Source of the DNA: a virus
Virus record (IMG/VR): IMGVR_UViG_3300025645_000038
Location: 100,846 to 164,845 of that record
Strand: one strand, 5' to 3'
Length of the DNA: 64,000 nucleotides
The notes below the pieces were generated by a model. That model saw only the letters and a list, made by a program, of their open reading frames with translations. It was not told where the DNA came from and made no database searches. The position numbers were made by a program, and so were the translations under genes. This document shows, one piece after another, positions 52,095 to 61,341 of this stretch (its first letter is position 1; the number at the start of each line of letters is the position of its first letter).

Positions 52095-53018
52095 ATGAGA
52101 GCTACAAGAGAAGCATTCGGTGAACATTTACCTGTAATGGGTGAGAAACATAATAATATAGTAGCGTTAGATGCTGATTTAGGTAAAGCAACTAAGATAG
52201 CTAGTTTTAGAGATTCACATCCTGATAGGTTCTTTCAGATTGGTATAGCTGAAGCTAACATGATTGGAGTTGCATCTGGTATATCGGAGTATGGATATAA
52301 AGTATTTCTAGCATCATTTGGTTCATTTCTAACAGGAAGATATGACCAAATTAGATGTAGTCTAGCTTATTCTAATCGTCCTGTTGTATTGGTTGGTACT
52401 CATGTAGGTATGGCTATTGGTAAAGATGGTGTAACTCAAATGGGATTGGAAGATGTCAGTATTATGAGAGCACTACCAAATATGAAAGTATTGAATCCAG
52501 CTACATTTTCAGAAGCTAAAAAGGTAATAGAGTTTCTTGCAGAAACAGAATTAGATTCACCATACTATTTAAGGTTAGGTAGACAACCTGTAAAGGACAT
52601 TGATATACCTTTTGAGATTGGTAAAGGTCAGATTATAAAAGAAGGTGATGATATTACTCTTTTATCTACTGGTTGTATATTAAGTGATGTTATGGACTCT
52701 GCTAGTATTATTGAAGATATGACACAAATGAGTGTTAGAGTAGTTAGTTTTACATCATTAAAACCAATAGATAGAGATATGATTGTTAAGTGTGCTCAAG
52801 AAACAAAACGATTATTTACTATAGAAGACCATTCCATAATAGGTGGTTTGGGTTCTATAGTATCAGATGTTTTATCAGAAGAGTATCCAGCAAAAGTGGT
52901 AAAGATAGGATTGAATGATGTATTTCCTGAATCTGCTCCACCAGCTGATTTGTATGAAAAGTATGGACTAAGTTCTAACCAAATATCTAAAAGGGTTGTA
53001 AGTGAGTTGGATAAATAA
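52095..53018 (+). CDS. Transketolase, C-terminal subunit
   Basis: The 307-residue partner subunit has the pyrimidine-binding domain (QIGIAEANMIGVASGISEYG with the catalytic Glu, about 47-66), GKDGVTQMGLEDVSIMRAL and a C-terminal IEDHSIIGGLGSIVSDVLSE. Together with the preceding gene it forms a complete transketolase. The AroE-like gene starts 16 nt inside its end. Confidence 0.85.
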   Translation: MRATREAFGEHLPVMGEKHNNIVALDADLGKATKIASFRDSHPDRFFQIGIAEANMIGVASGISEYGYKVFLASFGSFLTGRYDQIRCSLAYSNRPVVLVGTHVGMAIGKDGVTQMGLEDVSIMRALPNMKVLNPATFSEAKKVIEFLAETELDSPYYLRLGRQPVKDIDIPFEIGKGQIIKEGDDITLLSTGCILSDVMDSASIIEDMTQMSVRVVSFTSLKPIDRDMIVKCAQETKRLFTIEDHSIIGGLGSIVSDVLSEEYPAKVVKIGLNDVFPESAPPADLYEKYGLSSNQISKRVVSELDK

Positions 53019-53640
53019 AGATACGGAAATATATTGTTCATTTGCTAAAGAAGCCGGTGATACAGGTTGTAGGATGATGAACACAGCTTTCTACTTTTAT
53101 AGACTAAATAAAATATACAAATCATTTTCTGTTGATAGTATAGAGAAGGCTGTAGATTCTGTAAGAACTTTAGGTATAAAGGGTTTTGCTATAACAATGC
53201 CCTACAAAGAAGAAGTTCTAAAGTATGTAGACACAACAGATGCTGCTGTATCACAGATAGGAGCAGCTAACACTGTTATTAATGAGGATGGTAGACTATC
53301 AGCTTACAACACAGATTCTTATTCCGCTCTAGCTTATTTAGATTTATATGATAACGGAAAACCTTTATACATAATCGGCGATGGTGGTTATGCTAAAGCT
53401 GTAAAATGGGCTAGTAAGGGTTTTGATGTAAATCAAATCACTAGAGATAATTGGGATGAGTTGTTTGATATAAAGGATTCTATTGTATATAATTGTACAC
53501 CATTGGATATTACAGATTGGATTCACAAATCAAATGACTTTATTAATTGTTTAGTTACTACACAAACAGGTATAGATTTAGCTACATTACAAGCTTCTAA
53601 ACAGTTTGAATTATATACTGGATTAGACTTTCCGTTATGA
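53002..53640 (+). CDS. Shikimate dehydrogenase-like protein
   Basis: The 212-residue protein resembles AroE: GIKGFAITMPYKEEVLKYVD (about 54-73, with the catalytic Lys), IGAANTVINEDGRLSAYNTD and a short IIGDGGYAKAVKWA cofactor loop. AroE is usually about 270 residues; here the NAD(P) domain is shortened. The start is GTG 53002. Paired with transketolase and an aminotransferase, it may reduce a cyclic or keto-sugar precursor rather than shikimate itself. Confidence 0.7.
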   Translation: MSWINKDTEIYCSFAKEAGDTGCRMMNTAFYFYRLNKIYKSFSVDSIEKAVDSVRTLGIKGFAITMPYKEEVLKYVDTTDAAVSQIGAANTVINEDGRLSAYNTDSYSALAYLDLYDNGKPLYIIGDGGYAKAVKWASKGFDVNQITRDNWDELFDIKDSIVYNCTPLDITDWIHKSNDFINCLVTTQTGIDLATLQASKQFELYTGLDFPL

Positions 53641-54440
53641 AAGATATAGTAGAAAAGTATAAAAGAGATGGTTATTATATATTCAAAAACCTTTATTCAG
53701 AAAAATATTGTGACGAATTAAAAGATTATGTTAACACTTTAGAGATAAAGAGATACATACCTTTCAGCAATATTGCTTGGGGTTGGGGTAGTTTACTCAA
53801 TAAAGGTCCTTTCTCCAAAGTAGTTAAAAACAAAACACTAAATCACTTTTGTGAGTCTGTTTTTCAAAGTGATGACTATGTTTTTCCAAACATGATGATT
53901 AACAACAAAGCACCTTGGATAGGACCTGAGGCTGAGTGGCATAGAGAAATATTCAATGTAGATACATATGCTCCAGGATACACAGAAGATGATTGGGAAA
54001 GTTTTATAAGGGTATATATAGCTCTTGATAAACAAACTATTGAAAATGGGTGTTTAAGATTATATTCTGGTTCTCATAAGATAGGATATTTACCATCAGA
54101 GGATATTATAGATGGTAATCTTGGACACAAGAGAAGGATACCAAGTGAAAATATGGATGATGTTAATGATTCTTGTGAACAGATTTTTGCTGAGATGGAA
54201 GTTGGTGATATGTTGGTTTTTACTGATAAAACCGTACATGGTTCTAATAGCAACAAAGGTCCCAATGAGAGAAAATCAATAGTGTTAGGAGTTAGAAATA
54301 ATATAAAAGAATTTGATGAGAAGATATACCAAAAGGCTACAGATTATAGAAGAAATTTTTTGTGTAATGAACTTCAAAAAATTGTAGATAAAACTAAAGG
54401 TATAAATATGTACCAAGACTTTAATCAGGATAAGAAATGA
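53637..54440 (+). CDS. Phytanoyl-CoA dioxygenase (PhyH) family oxygenase
   Basis: The 267-residue Fe(II)/2-oxoglutarate enzyme has EAEWHREIFN, giving the H102-x-E104 iron ligands. A distal His follows in VFTDKTVHGSNSN (about 196-208), with an Arg in ERKSIVLG for 2-oxoglutarate. NGCLRLYSGSHKIG between them is typical of PhyH. It likely hydroxylates or epimerises a sugar or small precursor. Coupled by 4 nt to neighbours on both sides. Confidence 0.78.
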   Translation: MKDIVEKYKRDGYYIFKNLYSEKYCDELKDYVNTLEIKRYIPFSNIAWGWGSLLNKGPFSKVVKNKTLNHFCESVFQSDDYVFPNMMINNKAPWIGPEAEWHREIFNVDTYAPGYTEDDWESFIRVYIALDKQTIENGCLRLYSGSHKIGYLPSEDIIDGNLGHKRRIPSENMDDVNDSCEQIFAEMEVGDMLVFTDKTVHGSNSNKGPNERKSIVLGVRNNIKEFDEKIYQKATDYRRNFLCNELQKIVDKTKGINMYQDFNQDKK

Positions 54441-55519
54441 AATATAATTATTGGATAGAAAATATAAAAAGAATGTTTATTCCTAGACCTACGAAGGAAG
54501 AAAACAAAAGATTTGATATGGCTGAAAGAACATTTAGCTTTCCGAAGTCATATATGAGTAATTTCATGGATACAATTTCTCAAGAAGATTTGATTACCTA
54601 TCCATCATATGCAGAGTATGATTTACTGAAAGATGATATTGCTAACTACAACAGTTTAGGTAGAGAAAACGTATATCTTTCAACAGGCTCGGGTGCTTGT
54701 ATAAAATCTTTATGTGAGATTACAATGAATACTAACTCTAATGTGGTTTCTCCAGTTCCTTGTTACCCAATGTATGGCATTTATGGTAGGATATTTGGTG
54801 GTAAACATATTGGTGTGGACTATGATGATTCTATTGTTTTTGATTTAAATAAATTAATAAATAGTATAAATAACGATACAACTCTAGTGGTTATATCAAA
54901 TCCTTTTAGCCCGATTGGTGAGTATAAAACAATTGAAGAGGTAAGAAAACTATGTCAGGTGTGTCATGATAAAGGTATTATTCTGTTGATAGATGAAGCT
55001 TATGTGGATTTTTCACCTGGTACATTGCTTCCTTTAATTAAAGAGTATGATAATGTAGTTATATCAAGAACATTTTCTAAAGCATTTGGTGCTGCTGGAA
55101 TAAGAGTTGGTTACTTACTTGGTAGCAAAAAGTTAATTGATGTAGTTACAAAAGTACAACTAACTTATCCATTGAGTAATATTTCTGTAAAGTTTGCTTC
55201 TTACTTACTAAACAATTCAGATGAAGTCAGTAGTTATGCTCAAAATACAGTAATTGCTAGAGAAAACTTGTGTGAAATATTACATGGTGGTGGTTACAAT
55301 GTTATCAACTCACATACAAACTCAATACACTTTCATGAAAAACATGGTGATAATAGTGAAACCGTGAATGTAATGAATAGATATGGACTAGCATTCAAAA
55401 GTGGGAATACAAAAACAGGAACACCAGTAACAATTCCTGGCGACAAAAGAAAGACTTGGATACGTTTATCAGTAGGTCCTGATATTGATAAGATGAATTT
55501 TGTAGGAGATATTTTATGA
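54437..55519 (+). CDS. PLP aminotransferase (class I/II, HisC-like)
   Basis: The 360-residue enzyme has YLSTGSGACIKSL (about 80-92), VVISNPFSPIGEYKTIEEV (about 153-171), ILLIDEAYVDF and the PLP lysine in SRTFSKAFGAAGIRVGY (K about 215). The RLSVGP-like end is present. HisC relatives aminate keto compounds, including phosphonate and amino-sugar precursors. Placed after AroE-like and PhyH enzymes, it may aminate their product. Confidence 0.85.
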   Translation: MKYNYWIENIKRMFIPRPTKEENKRFDMAERTFSFPKSYMSNFMDTISQEDLITYPSYAEYDLLKDDIANYNSLGRENVYLSTGSGACIKSLCEITMNTNSNVVSPVPCYPMYGIYGRIFGGKHIGVDYDDSIVFDLNKLINSINNDTTLVVISNPFSPIGEYKTIEEVRKLCQVCHDKGIILLIDEAYVDFSPGTLLPLIKEYDNVVISRTFSKAFGAAGIRVGYLLGSKKLIDVVTKVQLTYPLSNISVKFASYLLNNSDEVSSYAQNTVIARENLCEILHGGGYNVINSHTNSIHFHEKHGDNSETVNVMNRYGLAFKSGNTKTGTPVTIPGDKRKTWIRLSVGPDIDKMNFVGDIL

Positions 55520-56439
55520 GAGTAGCACTTTGTTTATATGGTTTAACAGGCTCTGTTGATTTTGGGTTGGGTTTAGGAAAACCAATAGACCCTAGAATAG
55601 CACATTACCATCACACAAAAAGAATTATTGAACCAAATGAAAATGTAGATGTTTTCTTCCACACTTGGAGTACAGACTTTGAGGATATGTTAGTGGACAT
55701 ATATAAACCTAAAGGACATATAGCTGAAGAACAAATATTATTTAATCCTGATTCTGTTGGTAAAAATTCAATACCAAGTAGATGGTGGTCTAATGCTATG
55801 GTAATGCAGTTAAAAAGGAAGTATGAAGAAGAGAATAATTTTAAATACGATTGGGTTATGTTGTATAGATTTGACCATATATTTTTAGTAAATTTAAATT
55901 TCTCACAATTTGATAATCAGTATATATACTTCAGACATACTAATGGTTTAAGAGCTCCACAACAATTCTCACATGGATATACAGGCAGAGAAGAATGTAG
56001 ATGTTACGATAAAAGGGGAAAGCATGGTATAAGGTTACAAGATGTATTTACATTTAGTAGTTCAGAAAATATGGATAAATTTGCTTCTGTTTATGATTAT
56101 CATGAGGCTAGTGGTACTCCATTTTTAGATCCCCATGATGGTTGTTATGCTCATTTAAAATATACAAATTTAGAAAGTAAACTAAAATTTGCTTTCTTTG
56201 GTTACGATCCTCACGCACCAAAAAATATAATGCAGTGTGAAATAATGAGAGCTTTGTTTGAAGATCCATCGTATGATGAAACTAAAGAATTTGACATAAA
56301 TAATTTTAATATGTTTACAGATAATTTGACTTCTAATCCAATAGTTCAATCAAGATTTCCAGGTTGGGCTGGATGGAGTGGTGTTGATAAAGCAGAATTA
56401 AAAGAAAATGCTGGATTTAGTCCAGATGCTAAAATTTAA
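55516..56439 (+). CDS. Putative glycosyltransferase / sugar locus protein
   Basis: A 307-residue alpha/beta protein beginning MRVALCLYGLTGSVDFGLGL, with NENVDVFFHTWSTDFEDML and WVMLYRFDHIFLVNLNF (about 114-130). Proteins with a VDVFFHTW segment occur widely in viral and bacterial sugar loci and are thought to be GT-A-like enzymes. No catalytic DXD is obvious; RFDH may serve. Function uncertain. Confidence 0.5.
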   Translation: MRVALCLYGLTGSVDFGLGLGKPIDPRIAHYHHTKRIIEPNENVDVFFHTWSTDFEDMLVDIYKPKGHIAEEQILFNPDSVGKNSIPSRWWSNAMVMQLKRKYEEENNFKYDWVMLYRFDHIFLVNLNFSQFDNQYIYFRHTNGLRAPQQFSHGYTGREECRCYDKRGKHGIRLQDVFTFSSSENMDKFASVYDYHEASGTPFLDPHDGCYAHLKYTNLESKLKFAFFGYDPHAPKNIMQCEIMRALFEDPSYDETKEFDINNFNMFTDNLTSNPIVQSRFPGWAGWSGVDKAELKENAGFSPDAKI

Positions 56440-56451
56440 AAGGAGTTACAA

Positions 56452-57630
56452 ATGATTTCAGAAGAATTAAAACAGAGATTAAAAGATAATGGTCAGTTTC
56501 CATATGGTAAAAGAGATAGAGCTTATCAATCAATAGATGGTAATCCTGGTATAAGGGATATGGAACATCGGTATGAAATAATTAATTTCCCTAAATCATT
56601 TGATGGAGAAACAGTTATTGATTTTGGATGTAGTGCTGGTGCTATATGTTTAGAAGCTAAAAAAAGAGGAGCTAAAAGAGCGGTAGGTTTGGATTATAAA
56701 GATGAAACAATCCAAGTAGCTAAAAGTTTAGCTAAAGAGATGAACTTAGATGTCGAGTTTTACACCTTTAATATAGATGATGGTTTAGATAAACTGAAAT
56801 CTTTGATAGGTGAAGATAAATTTGACCATGTGTTTGCCTTATCTATATGGGCTCATTGTGATGAGAATAAATTAGCTGATATGATTAATTTTTATACTGA
56901 TAAATTATGTTGGTTTGAAGGACATAACACTATTACATATGGTGATACTAAATCTAAAATGGATGTTGAGTTAGAAAGACTTTTAGATTTACCCTATCAT
57001 GAATACATAGGAGAAACTAACGATAGGAGTACAAGGCAAAACTACAAACTTAGCAGAAGTCTAAGAATAGAGATTGGAGAAAAGAATGAATATGTTTATT
57101 TCTCAGGAGATATCTATAATACTGTCACAGAAGCTAACCATAATTATGAGAACAAAGAAGTGGGTGGAGCTCATCTAATTGGAAACAATTCTTATCAGAA
57201 AGGAAACTATAACTACAATGGAAAATATAGTTGTTATATATCAAACTCAGAGTCAGAATTTGGGTATAAGATTCTAAGTTTCGATCCTTCTGTCACTAAT
57301 TTAGAGGATAAATACAATCATGTTAAAAACATATTTGATATACAATCCAAGTTAAGTTCAGCCGGATTTGCACCAAAACCTTTGGAGATAGTAACATGTC
57401 ACGATTCACAAACATTTTATTATGCAATTAAGATGCAGAATATAAAAGGTCAGTTTGTACAGCCAAGTGAAGATTGGAAAGAATCTTTAGTTTCTTTCTG
57501 TGACGAAAATGGTATATCAAGAGATGGTTGGTCTATCAAGAAAGATTGTGTACCAAAGAATTGTATTGAGATGAATGAAACTATATACATTGTTGATATA
57601 GACTACAAGTGGGTATACAAAAATGCTTGA
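56452..57630 (+). CDS. SAM methyltransferase fused to a kinase-like domain
   Basis: The 392-residue protein has a class I methyltransferase domain with VIDFGCSAGAICLEAKKRG (about 55-73) and FDHVFALSIWAHC. Its end (about 255-392) looks kinase-like: a KKDCVPKNCIEMN catalytic-loop-like segment and IYIVDIDYKWVY, matching HxDxxPxN and the metal Asp of APH-type kinases. The loop His is missing, so activity is unclear. Fusions of this type can link sugar methylation and phosphorylation. Confidence 0.6.
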   Translation: MISEELKQRLKDNGQFPYGKRDRAYQSIDGNPGIRDMEHRYEIINFPKSFDGETVIDFGCSAGAICLEAKKRGAKRAVGLDYKDETIQVAKSLAKEMNLDVEFYTFNIDDGLDKLKSLIGEDKFDHVFALSIWAHCDENKLADMINFYTDKLCWFEGHNTITYGDTKSKMDVELERLLDLPYHEYIGETNDRSTRQNYKLSRSLRIEIGEKNEYVYFSGDIYNTVTEANHNYENKEVGGAHLIGNNSYQKGNYNYNGKYSCYISNSESEFGYKILSFDPSVTNLEDKYNHVKNIFDIQSKLSSAGFAPKPLEIVTCHDSQTFYYAIKMQNIKGQFVQPSEDWKESLVSFCDENGISRDGWSIKKDCVPKNCIEMNETIYIVDIDYKWVYKNA

Positions 57631-58477
57631 TAAAAATCTCAGTATAATTCAATGTCATATTCTCTTTGATGATGAGAGAGGAAAAAAAAGATTAGAGCAT
57701 CAAAAGTCTTATAAAGGTATCCCATCTTTTGGTAGTATATTTGAAGATTGTGACTTTTATGTTAACTACAAGACAAAGGTTTTTTTAGAAGATATAAAAG
57801 AAACCTATGAAAAGTATATAAAAAATATAAATTTATACAACAACTTAGAGGGTACTGATTTTAATTGGGTTGCTATAAAACTACTTCTTGTTAAAGAATC
57901 CAAAACACCTTACGTTATGTTTTCTACAGAGGACAGAATGTTCCACAAAACAAACAAAAAAGAGTTTGAGAGAGTAATGCAAGATATTATAGATAATGAT
58001 GTTCATTACATGCCAATAGGTAAATTAGACCACTTAACTGTTGGTACTAGATACAAAACTACTGATGAACTAATGGCTCCAATGAGTGTACATGGTAGAA
58101 CTTGTATAAAAAAATATAAAGATAGTGGTAAAGAACTATTTTTGTTTAAAGCTGAGGATGCTCCTGTTAAGATGACAAGTTTTTCTGCTGATGCGATATA
58201 CAAAAGAGAGTTGATAATAGATTTACTCGAAGAGATGGTTAATGTTTATGGACTTAAACCCGTATCACCTAATGCAAAATTAGGACAGAATACATCTAAA
58301 TATTTTGAGGACTATTACACAGATGTGTATGGAAAGGGAATAAGACAGCAAGGTAGTATGATGTGTGCAGTACCTAAAAGGGAAATAGTAGTGTCTGATG
58401 AGACTCCTGGTGAAGAGCTTGGTACTTTAAATGAAACACCGAAAGAGGTATTAGAGTATGATGTTAGAAAAAATTAA
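57623..58477 (+). CDS. Putative GT-A-type glycosyltransferase
   Basis: A 284-residue protein with IIQCHILFDDERGKKRLEHQ at the start, DFNWVAIKLLLVKESKTPYV and MFSTEDRMFHKTNKKEFERV (about 93-112). There the EDR could stand for a DXD motif. It overlaps the methyltransferase-kinase gene and the next kinase-glycosyltransferase gene. Assigned by context and weak pattern; it might also be a sulfo- or phosphotransferase. Confidence 0.45.
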   Translation: MLDKNLSIIQCHILFDDERGKKRLEHQKSYKGIPSFGSIFEDCDFYVNYKTKVFLEDIKETYEKYIKNINLYNNLEGTDFNWVAIKLLLVKESKTPYVMFSTEDRMFHKTNKKEFERVMQDIIDNDVHYMPIGKLDHLTVGTRYKTTDELMAPMSVHGRTCIKKYKDSGKELFLFKAEDAPVKMTSFSADAIYKRELIIDLLEEMVNVYGLKPVSPNAKLGQNTSKYFEDYYTDVYGKGIRQQGSMMCAVPKREIVVSDETPGEELGTLNETPKEVLEYDVRKN

Positions 58478-60203
58478 ATTAAAAGATATAGATTTAGGTT
58501 CTCTTGGTATTATACTCAACAAAGCTGGTAGAGTAGTTGATGGTGTGAATCATGGTAGAATGGTTCTCAAAGGAGATGGTGTCTATTATAAGATATTTGA
58601 TAAAGAGTATTGTCGTAGAGAAAACTTTGTAAAAGCTCTTGAGGCTGGTTTCTTTGAAGAGGTTGCACCAGCTCTTCAATCACTAATAGTTGATGGAGAT
58701 GATATAGTTGGTTATGTCTGTGAGCTTGGGGAGTTAATAGGTTCAGAGTTTGATAAAGTTCCCGATGATTTCTATCAAAAGGTACTATCTTTGGTAAATG
58801 AAAAAAAAATGTTCTTTTACGATTTGGTCTCGATAAATATTATTAGAACAAAGAATGGTGAACTAAGTCTTATTGATTTGGAAAGCGTGTATGACATAGA
58901 TGAGTTATATACCATAGACAAACATAATGCTAAAGTTAAACCAGACTATTATTACACAGAGTTACAAAGGTTATGGAAGAAAAATATGAAAAAGATAAGT
59001 TTTATACAACCAAGTAGAAACAACTTAAAATACCTCAAATGGTCTTACAATAGTATCAGAAAAAACTTAGGTTCTGAACATGAAATATGTTGGGCTGATG
59101 ATTTCTCAGATGATGGTACTTGGGATTGGATGAATAAGATAATGAGAAAAGACGAAAACGTACAGATAATGAGAAACGATGGGCCCGATAGGTTAGGACA
59201 TACAATACTGTATGATAGGTTAGTAGATATGGCTACCAATGATATTGTGATGATATATCATGCTGATATGTATGCGTGTCCTAATATGGATGTGGAAGTT
59301 CTAAAACATCTACAGCCTGGAAAGGTTGTCTCAGCCACACGCATAGAGCCACCACTACATCCTGATGGTCCCGAAAAGATACTACAGGATTTCGGTATAG
59401 AACCTGAAGAGTTCGATGAGTTAGGATTAATGAGTTTTCTTAACGAAGATAAACAAACGGGTGATAATAAACTTACCGAAGGTATATTCGCACCTTGGGC
59501 TATATACAAAGAAGACTTTCAATCCATTGGTGGACACGATCCTTTATACGCTCCACAATCAAAAGAGGACTCTGATATATTCAATCGGTTTGTATTAGCT
59601 GGTTATAATACGATACAGACTTGGAAAGGGTTCGTATACCATATGACTTGTAGAGGTAGTAGATTTAAGGATGGAGCTATGAGAAACCCAGCAGGTCAAG
59701 TATTTATGAAGGGTAGAGAATCATCAGAGTGGTTAGCTCAAAATCTTAGGTCAACTCGTAACTTTATTCGTAAGTGGGGACATATGGTAAAACATGATGA
59801 GTATCTTAAACCGATAGTACCACCTAAATATGATATAGGTTTTGTGGCTTATAATTGTGATAAGAACCTATTAAGAGAATTAGAACCTTGGTGTAGTAAG
59901 ATATACCTTGACTTTGGTTCAGACTATTTGGGTGATTATATAAAGGAAGAGCAACCAGATACTCAGTTTGATTTGGGAGAGAGGATAAAGTTATATGGTA
60001 ACAGTAAAATATCAGAGTTGCATGATATTTGTGTTGAGTTTGATTGTCGTAATCTCAACGCTAATAACTTTCAAGTAATAGTAAACCTATCAGAGATAAT
60101 AAAAGAAAGTGGTGAAGTAGGTATAATGGAACATGAGATATTCAAGTTTTATATAAATTCATTGGATACATACGAAAAGGATTTAATTATATGCAAGTCT
60201 TAG
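58458..60203 (+). CDS. Kinase-like domain fused to family 2 glycosyltransferase
   Basis: The 581-residue protein begins with a compact kinase-like part (about 1-165). MVLKGDGVYYKIFDKEYCRR carries the ATP lysine; FFYDLVSINIIRTKNGELSL and LIDLESVYD align with the HGDLQPENILF and LIDWR loops of the 49158 kinase. A GT2 domain (about 178-460) follows, with ISFIQPSRNNLKYLKWSYNS and ICWADDFSDDGTWDWM. It has HADMYACPNMD as metal motif and a GGHDPLYAPQSKEDSD acceptor loop. It may transfer a sugar and phosphorylate it. A closely placed second ATG (58461) is possible. Confidence 0.65.
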   Translation: MMLEKIKLKDIDLGSLGIILNKAGRVVDGVNHGRMVLKGDGVYYKIFDKEYCRRENFVKALEAGFFEEVAPALQSLIVDGDDIVGYVCELGELIGSEFDKVPDDFYQKVLSLVNEKKMFFYDLVSINIIRTKNGELSLIDLESVYDIDELYTIDKHNAKVKPDYYYTELQRLWKKNMKKISFIQPSRNNLKYLKWSYNSIRKNLGSEHEICWADDFSDDGTWDWMNKIMRKDENVQIMRNDGPDRLGHTILYDRLVDMATNDIVMIYHADMYACPNMDVEVLKHLQPGKVVSATRIEPPLHPDGPEKILQDFGIEPEEFDELGLMSFLNEDKQTGDNKLTEGIFAPWAIYKEDFQSIGGHDPLYAPQSKEDSDIFNRFVLAGYNTIQTWKGFVYHMTCRGSRFKDGAMRNPAGQVFMKGRESSEWLAQNLRSTRNFIRKWGHMVKHDEYLKPIVPPKYDIGFVAYNCDKNLLRELEPWCSKIYLDFGSDYLGDYIKEEQPDTQFDLGERIKLYGNSKISELHDICVEFDCRNLNANNFQVIVNLSEIIKESGEVGIMEHEIFKFYINSLDTYEKDLIICKS

Positions 60204-61069
60204 TTACAGGAGGAGTAGGATTCGTAGGTTCTAATTTAATAGAAAAACTACATAAACAAGGACATGAAGTGATATCTGTAGATAACTATTCTACAGGCAA
60301 AAAAGAGAATGAACATTCTTTTTGTAAATATCATAATGTCGATTTACAAGAACATCCTTTGGAATATGTAAAGATGGAGAAACCAGACATTATATATCAT
60401 TTAGCAGCTAAAGCTAGGATACTACCATCAATACAGAATCCATTACACACTATGAAAAATAATGTAAATAGTATGATACATGTATTAGATTATGCTAGAA
60501 GTAAGAATGTACCCGTAGTATATGCTGGTTCATCGTCTGTTGTTGGTGACATCTATTCTAATCCGTACACATTGTCTAAATTTTATGGTGAAGAACTATG
60601 CAAGATGTATTCAGAGGTTTATGATACACCAATATCTATATGTAGGTTTTATAATGTTTATGGTAAGTATCAGCTTACTGAAGGGGCTTATTGTACGCTT
60701 ATTGGTATCTTTGAGAGACTATATAACAACAACCAGCCCTTGACTATTACAGGTGATGGAGAACAAAGACGAGATTTTACTCATGTTGATGACATTGTGG
60801 ATGGGTTGATTAGATGTGGTAAAGGATTAAATAGTTCTGGTGATAGATTAGTTATCATGGGAAAAACTTTTGAATTGGGTAGGGGTAAAAACTATTCAGT
60901 AAATGAGATAGCTGATACATTTGGTGATTATCCAAGAGAGTATATAGATGTAAGGCCTGGTGAAATGAGAAACACGCTAAATACTGATACAATGGCTAAA
61001 GATATGTTAGGTTGGAATCCAAAGGGTGATGTGATAGATTACATAAAAAATAACATTTTGAAGAAATGA
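60191..61069 (+). CDS. NAD-dependent sugar-nucleotide epimerase/dehydratase (GalE-like)
   Basis: The 292-residue extended SDR has VLVTGGVGFVGSNLIEKLHK with the GxxGxxG loop, DIIYHLAAKARILPSIQNPL and the catalytic YTLSK (Y126, K130). RFYNVYG and GDGEQRRDFTHVDDIVDGL follow, the typical UDP-sugar 4-epimerase pattern. It is the last certain enzyme of the sugar locus and overlaps the previous gene by 13 nt. Confidence 0.88.
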   Translation: MQVLVTGGVGFVGSNLIEKLHKQGHEVISVDNYSTGKKENEHSFCKYHNVDLQEHPLEYVKMEKPDIIYHLAAKARILPSIQNPLHTMKNNVNSMIHVLDYARSKNVPVVYAGSSSVVGDIYSNPYTLSKFYGEELCKMYSEVYDTPISICRFYNVYGKYQLTEGAYCTLIGIFERLYNNNQPLTITGDGEQRRDFTHVDDIVDGLIRCGKGLNSSGDRLVIMGKTFELGRGKNYSVNEIADTFGDYPREYIDVRPGEMRNTLNTDTMAKDMLGWNPKGDVIDYIKNNILKK

Positions 61070-61302
61070 CATACTATATATTATTAGAAGGAGATTCCAA
61101 AAACGCTATTTGGGATGAGAATACGTTAGGAGAAGAATCCTTTGGAACATTTTATACAGGAGCTGGTTTTAAGGCGTTAAATACAATAGTTATGAGTGAA
61201 TCACATTTAGTAGAAACAGTCAAAATAGTAGATGAAAAGAATCAGTCTTATTCAGTAGAAGAGTTTGTAAAATTAATATCAAAATGGAAAATTAGGTCTT
61301 GA
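61066..61302 (+). CDS. Small hypothetical protein
   Basis: A 78-residue protein coupled by ATGA to the epimerase gene. YYILLEGDSKNAIWDENTLG then FYTGAGFKALNTIVMSESH suggests a small beta-rich fold. Its last codons run into the -33 region of the next promoter. No family recognised. Confidence 0.55.
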   Translation: MTYYILLEGDSKNAIWDENTLGEESFGTFYTGAGFKALNTIVMSESHLVETVKIVDEKNQSYSVEEFVKLISKWKIRS

Positions 61303-61330
61303 CTTATATACCATTTTGTTCGTAGCTTTA
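61299..61330 (+). promoter_or_regulatory. Promoter of the small-gene/lipoprotein operon (TTGACT...CGTAGCTTTA type)
   Basis: TTGACT (61299-61304), 16 nt, CGTAGCTTTA (61321-61330), the third copy of the pair seen at 25543 and 31938. It begins the post-locus operon. The ribosome binding site AGGAG (61330-61334) overlaps the last base of the -7 element, so transcription must start at or past it. The leader is very short or nearly absent. Confidence 0.78.
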
Positions 61331-61341
61331 GGAGTAAGTTA

